This document shows, one piece after another, positions 48,897-56,922 of a stretch of DNA of 64,000 bases. This DNA is from an uncultured Synechococcales cyanobacterium. Its GTDB lineage: Bacteria > Cyanobacteriota > Cyanobacteriia > CAIUCS01. The notes beneath the pieces were generated by a model, which made no database searches, had not been told where the DNA came from, and saw only the letters and a list, made by a program, of their open reading frames with translations. The DNA is taken from positions 1-64,000 of the forward strand of contig CAIUCS010000056.1 of assembly GCA_903897715.1 (NCBI GenBank). The letters run 5' to 3'. Every line of letters starts with the position of its first letter. The first letter of the stretch is position 1. Both the position numbers and the translations under genes were made by a program.

Positions 48897-48990
48897 AGGG
48901 GTAGTTCTAAATATGGAAGGATGGGAATTGGTTGGGGATGGGGACGAAGCATACTACCCCTCTTAAATCCTTACTGTTTTACTACCACCT
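48897..48990 (+). repeat. Family B palindromic repeat, copy 5
   Basis: GGGGTAGTTCTAAATATGGA, then GGGAATTGGTTGGGGATGGGG, then TTAAATCCTTACTGTTTTACTACC matches the 44183 copy. It lies in the divergent region between the LCP gene and the ABC permease and creates a spurious N-terminal open frame for the latter. Confidence 0.75.
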
Positions 48991-49034
48991 ACCTCCTAAG
49001 ATATAGTTGTACAAAGTATCGTTGGTTTAAGCTT

Positions 49035-50246
49035 ATGAACGGGTGGCAACGACTACAACAAAGCACCTTTGCAAAGGTTGGAGCCTTAATTTTGGTTGTC
49101 CTCTATTTGGGAGCCACCTTCGCTGAGGGGATTGCTCCCTATGACCCCTATTCTTCTCAAACCGATGGAGCATTACTCCCCCCAACCCAAATCTATTGGC
49201 AAACAAGGGATGGACAATTCATTGGTCCCCATGTTTATCCCACCATTCAAGGTGCCATTGATATGACAACGGGCGATCGCGCCCTCATTGTAGATTGGAC
49301 AAAACCCAGCCCCATTGGATTATTTGTCAGTGGTAGTGCCTATCGACTTTTTCAAATCCGTATTCCTTTCCCCCATTGGCGATCCCCTACTCTCCCCCTG
49401 GTGAACCCACCCTTAAATCAACCTGTGAATCAACCTGACCCGCCAACTTCTCCTACCGCCAGTTCCCCATGGGAGTGGGACGAAGTGGAAATAATTCCGG
49501 GTATCCCGTCTACCATCCATTTAATGGGAACGGTGGGAGAAGCTAAATGGAATTTATTGGGGACAGATGAACAGGCACGAGATCAACTAAGTCGTTTAAT
49601 CTATGGAAGCCGGATCAGTTTAGGGATTGGATTAATCGGTATTATGATCACTTTCCCGTTAGGAATGGTCATTGGAGGAATTTCTGGTTACTTTGGAGGT
49701 TGGTTAGATGCGGGGTTAATGCGCTTTGTGGAAGTACTAATGACAATTCCAGGGATATATTTACTAGTTGCTTTGGCAGCAGTTTTACCCTCTGGATTAA
49801 GTAGCACCCAACGCTTTTTATTAATTGTTTTCATTACATCCTTTGTGAATTGGGCAGGTTTAGCACGGGTTATCCGTGGTCAGGTTCTATCAATTAAAGA
49901 ACGGGAGTTTGTGCAAGCTGCTCAAGGGATGGGAGGTAGCCCAGTCTATATCATCATTCGCCATGTCCTACCCCAAACGATGACCTATGTCATTATTTCA
50001 GCTACCCTGACCATCCCAAGTTTCATTGTGGCAGAATCAGTGCTTAGTTTAATTGGATTGGGTATTCAACAACCAGACCCCTCCTGGGGAAATCTATTAT
50101 CATTGGCAACCAATGCTTCTATCCTGGTATTACAACCTTGGTTGGTGTGGCCACCTGCCCTCCTAATTATTGTAACCGTATTGTCCTTTAATTTATTGGG
50201 GGATGGGCTCCGGGATGCCCTTGACCCCCGCACGTTAGAGCAATGA
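49035..50246 (+). CDS. DppC/OppC-type peptide ABC transporter permease with periplasmic insert
   Basis: 403 residues from ATG 49035 (MNGWQRLQQSTFAKVGALILVVLYLGAT); the upstream open frame is repeat sequence. After helix 1 there is an insert of ~130 residues, Pro-rich near its end (PLVNPPLNQPVNQPDPPTSP), probably outside the membrane. Then the conserved part: LLGTDEQARDQLSRLIYGSRISL, the EAA loop ERE-FVQAAQGMGGSPVYIIIRHVLP, and the last helices. Partner permease and binding protein are not next to it; a matching double ATPase lies 1.6 kb downstream. Confidence 0.9.
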   Translation: MNGWQRLQQSTFAKVGALILVVLYLGATFAEGIAPYDPYSSQTDGALLPPTQIYWQTRDGQFIGPHVYPTIQGAIDMTTGDRALIVDWTKPSPIGLFVSGSAYRLFQIRIPFPHWRSPTLPLVNPPLNQPVNQPDPPTSPTASSPWEWDEVEIIPGIPSTIHLMGTVGEAKWNLLGTDEQARDQLSRLIYGSRISLGIGLIGIMITFPLGMVIGGISGYFGGWLDAGLMRFVEVLMTIPGIYLLVALAAVLPSGLSSTQRFLLIVFITSFVNWAGLARVIRGQVLSIKEREFVQAAQGMGGSPVYIIIRHVLPQTMTYVIISATLTIPSFIVAESVLSLIGLGIQQPDPSWGNLLSLATNASILVLQPWLVWPPALLIIVTVLSFNLLGDGLRDALDPRTLEQ

Positions 50247-50297
50247 ATGTCAGAGAAGCCCCATTGACCATGGTTCCATATTCAGTTCTTACCTACT

Positions 50298-51050
50298 ATG
50301 CCCACCCCTGCCATCAATCTTTCTCCAACCCAACAAAAAACAGTTATCCGCTTGGAAAGTATCACCAAGACCTATGGTACTGGGGAGCTACAGGTTGCGG
50401 CTCTTAGAGACATTAGTTTTCAAGTTCAAGAAGGTGAATATTGTTCCATCATGGGGGCTTCCGGGTCTGGCAAAACCACCCTCATGAATATAATTGGCTG
50501 TCTTGACCGTCCAAGTAGTGGGCATTACTATCTGGATGATGGGGATGTGGCTGGACTAAAGGATGCAGAATTAGCAAAGGTTAGAAACCTTAAAATCGGG
50601 TTTGTATTCCAGCAATATCATTTATTACCCCAACTAACCGCTCTGGAAAACGTAATTTTACCCATGATTTATGCCGGAGTTCCTAAGTTGGAACGACGGG
50701 AACGGGGAATTGAATTACTCAATCGTGTTGGTATGGATCAACGACTGTATAATCGACCAAATCAGTTATCCGGTGGACAACAACAACGGGTGGCCATCGC
50801 CCGTGCCTTAGTCAACCGACCCGTCCTTTTACTAGCTGATGAACCCACTGGTGCCCTGGATAGTAAAACAACGGATGAAGTGATGGATCTCTTTAACCAA
50901 TTAAATTTATCTGGCATTACCATCATTATGGTCACCCATAATCCAGATGTGGCAAAATTCTCCCAGCGCATCCTGTGGGTGAGGGATGGGTTGATCTTAA
51001 ATCCCTCCCTGAACCCCCAACAATTAGACCAGGTGATCCATCAAACCTAG
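50298..51050 (+). CDS. MacB/LolD-type ABC transporter ATPase
   Basis: 250 residues. Walker A GASGSGKTT, Q-loop FVFQQYHLLPQLTALENVILP, signature LSGGQQQRVAIARAL, Walker B LLLADEPTGALD and H-loop MVTHNPD. The start (IRLESITKTYGTGELQVAALRDISFQVQEGEY) is that of MacB/LolD/DevA ATPases, which pair with FtsX-like permeases. No such permease is nearby, so partner and substrate are unknown. Confidence 0.93.
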   Translation: MPTPAINLSPTQQKTVIRLESITKTYGTGELQVAALRDISFQVQEGEYCSIMGASGSGKTTLMNIIGCLDRPSSGHYYLDDGDVAGLKDAELAKVRNLKIGFVFQQYHLLPQLTALENVILPMIYAGVPKLERRERGIELLNRVGMDQRLYNRPNQLSGGQQQRVAIARALVNRPVLLLADEPTGALDSKTTDEVMDLFNQLNLSGITIIMVTHNPDVAKFSQRILWVRDGLILNPSLNPQQLDQVIHQT

Positions 51051-51146
51051 GAATCACAATGGCGCAATTTTTTCCTATCCAGGGAGGGGTAACCAGATCC
51101 CGTCAGCCCCGTCAACATTGATCCGATTTACCCCTTTCCTACTCCC

Positions 51147-51776
51147 ATGGCTCCCCATTTATCCTTACCATCCGTAGAATTAAGTCTCCAAATTGATCCC
51201 AATCTCCATTCTTTCCTTGGTAATGGGCATCAATCTCAGGTATTCAATCAATCTGTTCCCGATGCCCCAACAGTTGAACCGATGATGAAGGTTTTGGATA
51301 TTGACGAAGCACAATGGCAAAATTGGTTTCAGGTTTGGCTACATCAATTACAACCACACTTAGGGGATTCATTTCCCAGTGTACCTCACTATGAACTGAC
51401 CCTAAGATTTACTAATGATGCTGAACTACAAGCCTTAAATGCCCGCTATCGCCATCAAGACCGGACTACTGATGTGTTAGCCTTCGCTGCATTAGAGATT
51501 GAATTTCCCCAGATAAACCCGGAAGAACCCCTTTATCTGGGTGATATTATTATTTCAATGCAAACTGCCTCGATGCAGGCTCAACAACAGGGGCATTCCA
51601 TGTTGGAGGAGTTGATTTGGCTGGCGTGCCATGGTTACTTACATTTACTGGGTTGGGATCATCCGGATGATGAAAGTTTACAACAGATGTGGAATGAACA
51701 AATCAGATTGGTGAGTGCCATTGGTTACCCAATCCATCATCCCGTTGTTGATGGTGATGATTTTCCAGTGGATTAA
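51147..51776 (+). CDS. ybeY: Endoribonuclease YbeY (rRNA maturation factor)
   Basis: 209 residues. The zinc site motif HGYLHLLGWDHPDD (three His) and the preceding RTTDVLAFAA and YLGDIIIS define YbeY, which takes part in 16S 3'-end processing and 70S quality control. The N-terminal ~70 residues before the fold are longer than in E. coli, as in other cyanobacteria. Placed between two transporter ATPase genes on the same strand. Confidence 0.95.
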   Translation: MAPHLSLPSVELSLQIDPNLHSFLGNGHQSQVFNQSVPDAPTVEPMMKVLDIDEAQWQNWFQVWLHQLQPHLGDSFPSVPHYELTLRFTNDAELQALNARYRHQDRTTDVLAFAALEIEFPQINPEEPLYLGDIIISMQTASMQAQQQGHSMLEELIWLACHGYLHLLGWDHPDDESLQQMWNEQIRLVSAIGYPIHHPVVDGDDFPVD

Positions 51777-51817
51777 TCCAACGTTCAACTTTCCTTTCAC
51801 CCCTTGGGATTAAACTT

Positions 51818-53524
51818 ATGTCTGTACCGTTATTACAACTTCAGAATTTACGGATAGCCTACCCCTCCCGCTGGACTAACCATACAACCAAGGGCTCTCT
51901 GACCCCCAACTGGGCTGTCGATGGCATATCCCTATCGTTGTCCCGGGGGGAACGACTGGGGTTGGTGGGAGAGTCCGGTTGTGGCAAGTCAACCCTGGGC
52001 AGAGCCATTATGCGGTTATTACCCCCTACTAGTCTGGTGGAGGGTTCAATTTTGTTTAATGAAGAACCGGTGACTCACTATTCCCCTGAACGGTTACGGC
52101 GATTTCGGGGGGAGTGTGCTGGGTTAGTCTTCCAAGACCCCATGACTCGACTGAATCCAGTGATGACCATAGGTAACCACTGCTTGGAGACCTTGAGGTC
52201 TCATCTGCCCCATCTATCCAGACGGGAAGCAAAGTTAAGGGCGATCGCCACTCTGGAAACAGTCAAAATTCCTGGGAATCGGTGGCATCAATATCCCCAC
52301 GAATTTAGCGGTGGAATGCGTCAGCGGGTTGCCCTGGCTTTGGCTTTATTGCTCAATCCCCAACTCATGATTGCTGATGAACCCACTACTAGTTTAGATG
52401 TTACCGTTGCCGCCCAGATTCTTCAGGAACTGACTCGTCTATGCCAGGAACGAAATATGGGTTTGTTATTGATCTCCCATGATCTCGCTCTGGTTAGTGA
52501 ATATTGCAATACCGTGGTTGTTATGCACAAAGGTCAAATTGTTGAACAAGGTTCGACTGTTGCCATTTTGCAACAACCCCAACATTCCTACACCCGGTCA
52601 TTATTGCAATCTGCCCTGGGACTACGGAAGGGAAAAAGGACACCACCCCCCAACTCCACCCCTCCTGCCGCTCCCTTGCTTAAATTGGAACAACTTTCTG
52701 TCCACTTTACCCTGGAAAGTAACCCACTGACTTCCTTCTTTTCAATAGGACAGTTCACATTTCCAGTGGTGGATGAGGTGAATTTATCCATTCAACCCGG
52801 TGAAGTACTGGGGTTGGTGGGAGAATCAGGCTGTGGAAAAAGCACATTATCCCGGGCTATTTTACAGCTCCTCCGTCCCACATCAGGGCGTGTCCAACTG
52901 GGGAATCTGGATTTAACCAAACTAAACCCTAAGGCTTTGCGAAGACAACGTCCCACCATGCAAATGATCTTTCAAGACCCCCATGCATGCTTAAATCCCA
53001 TGATGACGGTGGGAGAAAACATCACAGAACCTTTCCGCATTCAACGACTGGCTTCTCCCCAGGTAGCCCGGTCAGAAGCCCTAAAACTATTGGAACGGGT
53101 TGGTCTAACCCCGCCCGATGCAGTGTATCACTGCTACCCCAATAAATTATCCGGGGGTCAACAACAACGGGTTGCCATTGCTCGAGCATTGATTACCCGT
53201 CCCCAACTATTAATTTGTGATGAACCAGTTAGTATGCTGGATGCAACCATCCAATCCCAGGTGCTAGAACTAATGTTGGATTTACGGCGAGAACTAAACT
53301 TGACCTATTTGTTTATCACCCACGACTTATGGGTGGCACGGTTGATGTGCGATCGCATTGCGGTAATGCAGGCAGGGAAGATTTTAGAATGGGGGGATAC
53401 AGATTCCATTTTTAACCATCCCCACCATCCCTATACCCAAGCTTTAATTAATGCTGCTCCCCGTTTGTTGACCCAATTCCCTGTAAATAAATGGGTTCAG
53501 GGTGAAACAGTTCCAGATGAATGA
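51818..53524 (+). CDS. Fused double-ATPase of a peptide/nickel-type ABC transporter (DppD-DppF)
   Basis: 568 residues containing two full ABC ATPase domains. First: GESGCGKSTLGRAIMRLLPP, SGGMRQRVALALALLL and MIADEPTTSLDVTVAAQIL. Second: GESGCGKSTLSRAILQLLRP, LSGGQQQRVAIARAL and LLICDEPVSMLDATIQSQ. Each is followed by the oligopeptide-type C-terminal element (HNPHHPYTQAL-like; QQPQHSYTRSLLQSA). It likely energises a transporter including the DppC-type permease at 49035. No fusion error is evident. Confidence 0.95.
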   Translation: MSVPLLQLQNLRIAYPSRWTNHTTKGSLTPNWAVDGISLSLSRGERLGLVGESGCGKSTLGRAIMRLLPPTSLVEGSILFNEEPVTHYSPERLRRFRGECAGLVFQDPMTRLNPVMTIGNHCLETLRSHLPHLSRREAKLRAIATLETVKIPGNRWHQYPHEFSGGMRQRVALALALLLNPQLMIADEPTTSLDVTVAAQILQELTRLCQERNMGLLLISHDLALVSEYCNTVVVMHKGQIVEQGSTVAILQQPQHSYTRSLLQSALGLRKGKRTPPPNSTPPAAPLLKLEQLSVHFTLESNPLTSFFSIGQFTFPVVDEVNLSIQPGEVLGLVGESGCGKSTLSRAILQLLRPTSGRVQLGNLDLTKLNPKALRRQRPTMQMIFQDPHACLNPMMTVGENITEPFRIQRLASPQVARSEALKLLERVGLTPPDAVYHCYPNKLSGGQQQRVAIARALITRPQLLICDEPVSMLDATIQSQVLELMLDLRRELNLTYLFITHDLWVARLMCDRIAVMQAGKILEWGDTDSIFNHPHHPYTQALINAAPRLLTQFPVNKWVQGETVPDE

Positions 53525-53570
53525 AACTAAACGATGTTATTTTGGCAAGTCATGATAGGATAAAGTATAT

Positions 53571-53644
53571 CGGGGCGTAGCGCAGCTTGGTAGCGCACTA
53601 CTTTGGGGTAGTAGGGGTCGTGGGTTCAAATCCCGCCGCTCCGA
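53571..53644 (+). tRNA. trnP-UGG: tRNA-Pro (anticodon TGG)
   Basis: 74-base cloverleaf: acceptor CGGGGCG/CGCTCCG with one G-T pair, D arm GCGCAGCTTGGTAGCGC, anticodon stem CTACT/AGTAG with loop TTTGGGG giving TGG, and TPsiC arm CGTGGGTTCAAATCCCGC. Discriminator A. No CCA is encoded. 46 bases downstream of the transporter gene. Confidence 0.97.
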
Positions 53645-53648
53645 TTGG

Positions 53649-53712
53649 GTGAAAAGCCTTATCTGTACGCACTTTAAGCTTTGTAGGTAAAGCTTTTCAC
53701 TGCTTTGCAGTG
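53649..53712 (+). terminator. Hairpins downstream of tRNA-Pro
   Basis: GTGAAAAGC (53649-53657) can pair with GCTTTTCAC (53692-53700). The overlapping CACTGC-TTT-GCAGTG (53698-53712) is a tight 6-bp hairpin. The two are mutually exclusive. Plausible end of the tRNA transcript; no long T-run. Confidence 0.45.
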
Positions 53713-53727
53713 GTAAACCAGTAAAGC

Positions 53728-53833
53728 CTATTCATAATGACTCCACATTCGTAAAACTTTAACATTTTTTTTATCGGGAATCATTTGATAGATTAACCGA
53801 TGGCTGAATGTTGATTCTTCGTGAGTAATACCC
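53728..53833 (-). pseudogene. C-terminal fragment of a RelE/YoeB-like toxin gene
   Basis: The last 34 codons read GITHEESTFSHRLIYQMIP and DKKNVKVLRMWSHYE, then stop. The HRLIYQ and final WSHYE pattern is that of the C-terminal strands of RelE/YoeB-superfamily mRNA interferases. The upstream part is replaced by the MITE at 53834-53988, and no toxin or antitoxin sequence continues on its far side. I infer loss of the N-terminal half by deletion next to the MITE. Assignment is from pattern memory over a short fragment. Confidence 0.55.
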
Positions 53834-53988
53834 CTGATTGACTGACAAAACTTCTCAGCCAAAACCCTGAAAGCCCTCACCCTAGCCCTCTCCCGATGGG
53901 AGAGGGAACCGGAGGGGTGGATTGGCTCCCCTCGCCCCCTGGGAGAGGGGTTGGGGGTGAGGGCGTACAACTTTTGTCAGTCAACCAG
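53834..53988 (-). mobile_element. Family A MITE, copy 3 (155 bp)
   Basis: Reverse complement of copy 2 with few changes and the same length; ends CTGATTGACTGACAAAAC and TTTTGTCAGTCAACCAG. The flanks GTAATACCC (53825-53833) and GTTAAGACG (53989-53997) do not form a 9-bp duplication, unlike copies 1 and 2. Confidence 0.92.
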
Positions 53989-54001
53989 GTTAAGACGTGA
54001 G

Positions 54002-54199
54002 ATGTCAAATAAAGAGATAGAGTCCAGGAGAAAGGTATGGACTGTCCACATTGCCAAAGCCAAAAGAGAGGCGATCGCCTTCGCTTATCAATCTGAGATT
54101 GATCTAGCGGAATGTAGGCTTAAAGTCTATGCAATGGAACTCCATGCATTCGTTGCCATAACCTCAAGGAGTCTTAACCGAACTGACCGAAGTTGGTAA
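54002..54199 (+). CDS. Small hypothetical protein, doubtful
   Basis: 65 codons from ATG 54002, 14 bases after the MITE. Charged and helical (SNKEIESRRKVWTVHIAKAKREAIAFAY), containing a HIP1 octamer. No family recognised and no good ribosome site. It may be a remnant of the locus cut by the MITE or a chance frame. Confidence 0.3.
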   Translation: MSNKEIESRRKVWTVHIAKAKREAIAFAYQSEIDLAECRLKVYAMELHAFVAITSRSLNRTDRSW

Positions 54200-54300
54200 T
54201 CACACCCATTACAAGATTAAAATTTGTTAATAAATCGATACAGTAAAGATATGAAGATCAAGAGCAATAAATATTGTCTATACATTCGGGGGTTTCCGAC

Positions 54301-55431
54301 ATGAGTAATATTCGCATCGGAAGTTTGTTTGGTATTCCGTTTTACATCAATCCATCCTGGTTCCTAGTGTTGGGATTAGTATCGTTGAGTTATGGTTCGG
54401 GTCTGGCAGCTCAATTCCCATCTCTACCAGGGGGTCTTGCCTGGGGATTGGGATTGTTGACTGCCCTTTTGTTGTTCGGATCTGTACTAGCCCATGAATT
54501 AGGTCATAGCTTTGTGGCATTGAAACAAGGCATTGGTGTGAATTCCATCACGTTATTTTTATTTGGTGGACTAGCCAGTCTGGAGAAAGAGTCGGAAACC
54601 CCTGCTGATGCTTTTTGGGTGGCGATGGCAGGTCCATTGGTGAGTCTATTGATTGCGGTGGGTGTGGCATCGGTTGTTGGCTTTACTGGGATTTCGGGGG
54701 CACTAGCCGCCATGCTTAGGGTGCTGGCTTCTGTCAACTTAGCTCTAGCTCTATTTAACCTGATCCCAGGACTTCCCCTTGATGGTGGCAATATCTTAAA
54801 GGCGTTGGTCTGGAAGCTAACCGGTAATCCTTTTAAAGGGATTCAGTTTGCCGGGCGGGTGGGTCAAGTCTTTGGTTGGGTGGCGATCGCTTCTGGAGTG
54901 CTATCCATTTTTTGGTCTGATTCGGGGGTAAATTTTTGGAATATATTGATCGGTTGGTTTTTGCTACAAAATGCTGGACAAGCAGCCCAATATGCTACGT
55001 TCCAAGACCGGTTAACAGGATTGACTGCAGCCAACGCTGTCGCTGTGGAAAGTCCCATTGTGGAAGCTTCTCAAACTCTGCGAAAATTCGCGGATCAGCA
55101 GGTTTTGGGTCAACGAAATTGGCGCAAGTTTTTGGTGACGGATGATGGTGGAAGGTTGATGGGCACAATTGCTGTGGATGACCTGAAAACCATTCCCAGT
55201 GACCGTTGGGCAGACACCCCAGTGGAATCCTTAGTGATGCCCATACCATCCTCTCTAACTGTGGAAAGCGATCGCCCTCTGGTAGAGGTGGTGAAGTTTT
55301 TGGAAGAACACAAACTCAATGCCGTATCGGTGGTGGGAGTTAATGGGGTTCTGGTGGGGTTGCTCGAGAAAACTGCCATTATTCAACTCCTGCAAAATAG
55401 GAAAGTAACAGCCCCAGCACTGGCATCCTAA
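54301..55431 (+). CDS. Site-2-protease-like (M50) membrane metalloprotease with CBS domains
   Basis: 376 residues from ATG 54301 (MSNIRIGSLFGIPFYINPSWF); a TTG 27 bases upstream is less likely. Zinc motif HELGH at 65-69 in SVLAHELGHSFVALK, and the second-site segment FNLIPGLPLDGGNILKAL, which carries the third ligand Asp. About six helices, then two CBS-like repeats at the C-terminus (VESPIVEASQTLRKFADQ; TVESDRPLVEVVKFLEEHKLNAVSVVG). Such proteases cut transmembrane substrates; CBS parts often sense adenine nucleotides. Substrate unknown. Confidence 0.92.
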   Translation: MSNIRIGSLFGIPFYINPSWFLVLGLVSLSYGSGLAAQFPSLPGGLAWGLGLLTALLLFGSVLAHELGHSFVALKQGIGVNSITLFLFGGLASLEKESETPADAFWVAMAGPLVSLLIAVGVASVVGFTGISGALAAMLRVLASVNLALALFNLIPGLPLDGGNILKALVWKLTGNPFKGIQFAGRVGQVFGWVAIASGVLSIFWSDSGVNFWNILIGWFLLQNAGQAAQYATFQDRLTGLTAANAVAVESPIVEASQTLRKFADQQVLGQRNWRKFLVTDDGGRLMGTIAVDDLKTIPSDRWADTPVESLVMPIPSSLTVESDRPLVEVVKFLEEHKLNAVSVVGVNGVLVGLLEKTAIIQLLQNRKVTAPALAS

Positions 55432-55486
55432 TGTTGATGGGCATTGAATTGCAATTGGCACTGCTCACAATTACCCTAAAACTGAC

Positions 55487-55954
55487 CTAATGGCGACAGT
55501 GGATCCAAGCTGATGATTGGTCAGCATAATGTTCTTTTTTCCAAATGGGTAGTCGCGTTTTTAATGAACCGATGATGTATCGGCTGGCTTCATAAGCAGC
55601 TTGACGATGACTGGCGGTGGTTCCTACCCAAACAGTCACCTCTCCGATTTGTAAATGTCCATAGCGATGGACGGCGATCGCTTGGTGAAGGGAAAACAAC
55701 CGTTTCGCTTCACCAATAATCTTTAGACCTTCTTTCACCGCTAATTCTGGATAAATTTCATACTCCAAGGAAGTCACTGATAAACCCAAGTTATGGTCTC
55801 GCACCCAACCTTCAAAGACAACCATTGCTCCTGCTTGGGCACATCGTAGGGCAGACATTAGGGGCACAGGGTCAATCCAATGTTCAGTGATGGAAAATTC
55901 AGAAGCTGTAGGAAAAAGGAGCAAGTTGGAGGGAGTCCAGGAAACACCTGCCAT
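55487..55954 (-). CDS. moaE: Molybdopterin synthase large subunit
   Basis: 155 residues from ATG 55954. With MoaD it puts two sulfurs into precursor Z to form molybdopterin. Family features: [58 protein letters not shown] and the catalytic Lys region [17 protein letters not shown] frame open 27 codons further lies entirely inside moaD. The start sits 1 base after the moaD stop, and the ribosome site GGAGGT is formed by moaD's last two codons. Confidence 0.95.
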   Translation of the reverse strand: MAGVSWTPSNLLLFPTASEFSITEHWIDPVPLMSALRCAQAGAMVVFEGWVRDHNLGLSVTSLEYEIYPELAVKEGLKIIGEAKRLFSLHQAIAVHRYGHLQIGEVTVWVGTTASHRQAAYEASRYIIGSLKTRLPIWKKEHYADQSSAWIHCRH

Positions 55955-55955
55955 A

Positions 55956-56201
55956 CTAACCTCCAGATACCGGCGGGATGAAGACGATCCTATCTTGGGG
56001 TTGGATGGGATAATCCATTGGGGTAAATTCATCATTCACTGCCACACGGATTTGTGAGAGGGGCAGGGTGAATTGATAACGGTGAGCTAACCAGTGATAT
56101 AGTTCACCGTAGGTGAGTAGTTCAGTTTCTAATTGTTCGTGGGTAAGCTGGGTTTGTTCAGCAAGGGAAGCAAAATAACGGAGAGTGACAGATTTTTTCA
56201 T
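55956..56201 (-). CDS. moaD: Molybdopterin synthase sulfur carrier subunit
   Basis: 81 residues of ubiquitin-like fold ([52 protein letters not shown]), ending in the Gly-Gly that is adenylated and thiocarboxylated. First gene of a moaD-moaE pair. A leader of ~50 bases separates it from the TnpB remnant. Confidence 0.95.
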   Translation of the reverse strand: MKKSVTLRYFASLAEQTQLTHEQLETELLTYGELYHWLAHRYQFTLPLSQIRVAVNDEFTPMDYPIQPQDRIVFIPPVSGG

Positions 56202-56254
56202 ATTCCGGTGGAGTAAACCAATGAGATGGCAGGGGATGGGTTAGGGCAGTTGGT

Positions 56255-56752
56255 GACAACTCCCACCGTCAACCGCTAAGAGCGGTCTAACGGGAGCTTC
56301 TCACATTCACAAATGAGAGTGCTTGTCTCACAGGCTGTGCATCCACTAAGCCTCCACAAGCAGCAAACGGTTGTCCTACCGTCCGTTTAAGTAGATTCAA
56401 ACGTGCGTTTAAATCCTTGCCTAAACTAACTCCACCATTAGGGAAATCCTGAACTGGAATCGACAAGTCTTTAACAACGCTTTCCTCACCATTAAACCAT
56501 TGGATGCTCCTGTTTCTGGCATCAACTTCTTGAGGGTGCTTGCCGCGTTTTACCGCACATTCTGTTGTTGGCAGTCAGCATAAATCTCCTTGTACTCAGG
56601 AAATAATCCTTTCGTTTCTTTAAGGTCAGCCGCTTGTGAATAGTAATCTACGTTGCTTGGAATATCCCCAATTGGCTCACTTGTCAGACTGCAACGGTTC
56701 ATCTGAGATCTGGTACGACACCAACCGCTAAGAGCAGTCTGGTGGGAGTACC
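56255..56752 (-). pseudogene. Decayed IS605-type TnpB element
   Basis: On the minus strand, SLTSEPIGDIPSNVDYYSQ continuing AADLKETKGLFPEYKEIY (about 56590-56690) matches the N-terminal region of cyanobacterial TnpB. After a break, DLNARLNLLKRTVG then QPFAACGGLVDAQPVRQ (to a stop at 56287) matches its C-terminus. The central RuvC catalytic part is missing: about 410 coding bases remain of about 1,200. CCGCTAAGAGC hairpin sequences with GGTGGGAG/TCCCACC lie at both ends (near 56273 and 56724), as expected for the element's termini. Confidence 0.75.
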
Positions 56753-56922
56753 CCCCAGTTTAAATGGAATGAATTAATTATTACAACTTATTATAGAAAT
56801 GGATTCCAAGTCACCTTGTCAGGTATAAGAAAGAAGAACAATCACGACTTATTTGGGACTGCTTGATCAGCTAAACCATTGTCGATTTCAGAATTTCTAA
56901 CTTTCGTTTATCGTTTCAGGAT

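Noticed and set aside
48882-49034. N-terminal extension of the DppC-like permease
   Set aside because: The extra 51 codons read through a family B repeat (48897-48990); the family-like start is the ATG at 49035.
53834-53988. CRISPR-like repetition
   Set aside because: The repeats in the window are dispersed transposable or palindromic elements. No array of regularly spaced repeats and no cas gene was seen.
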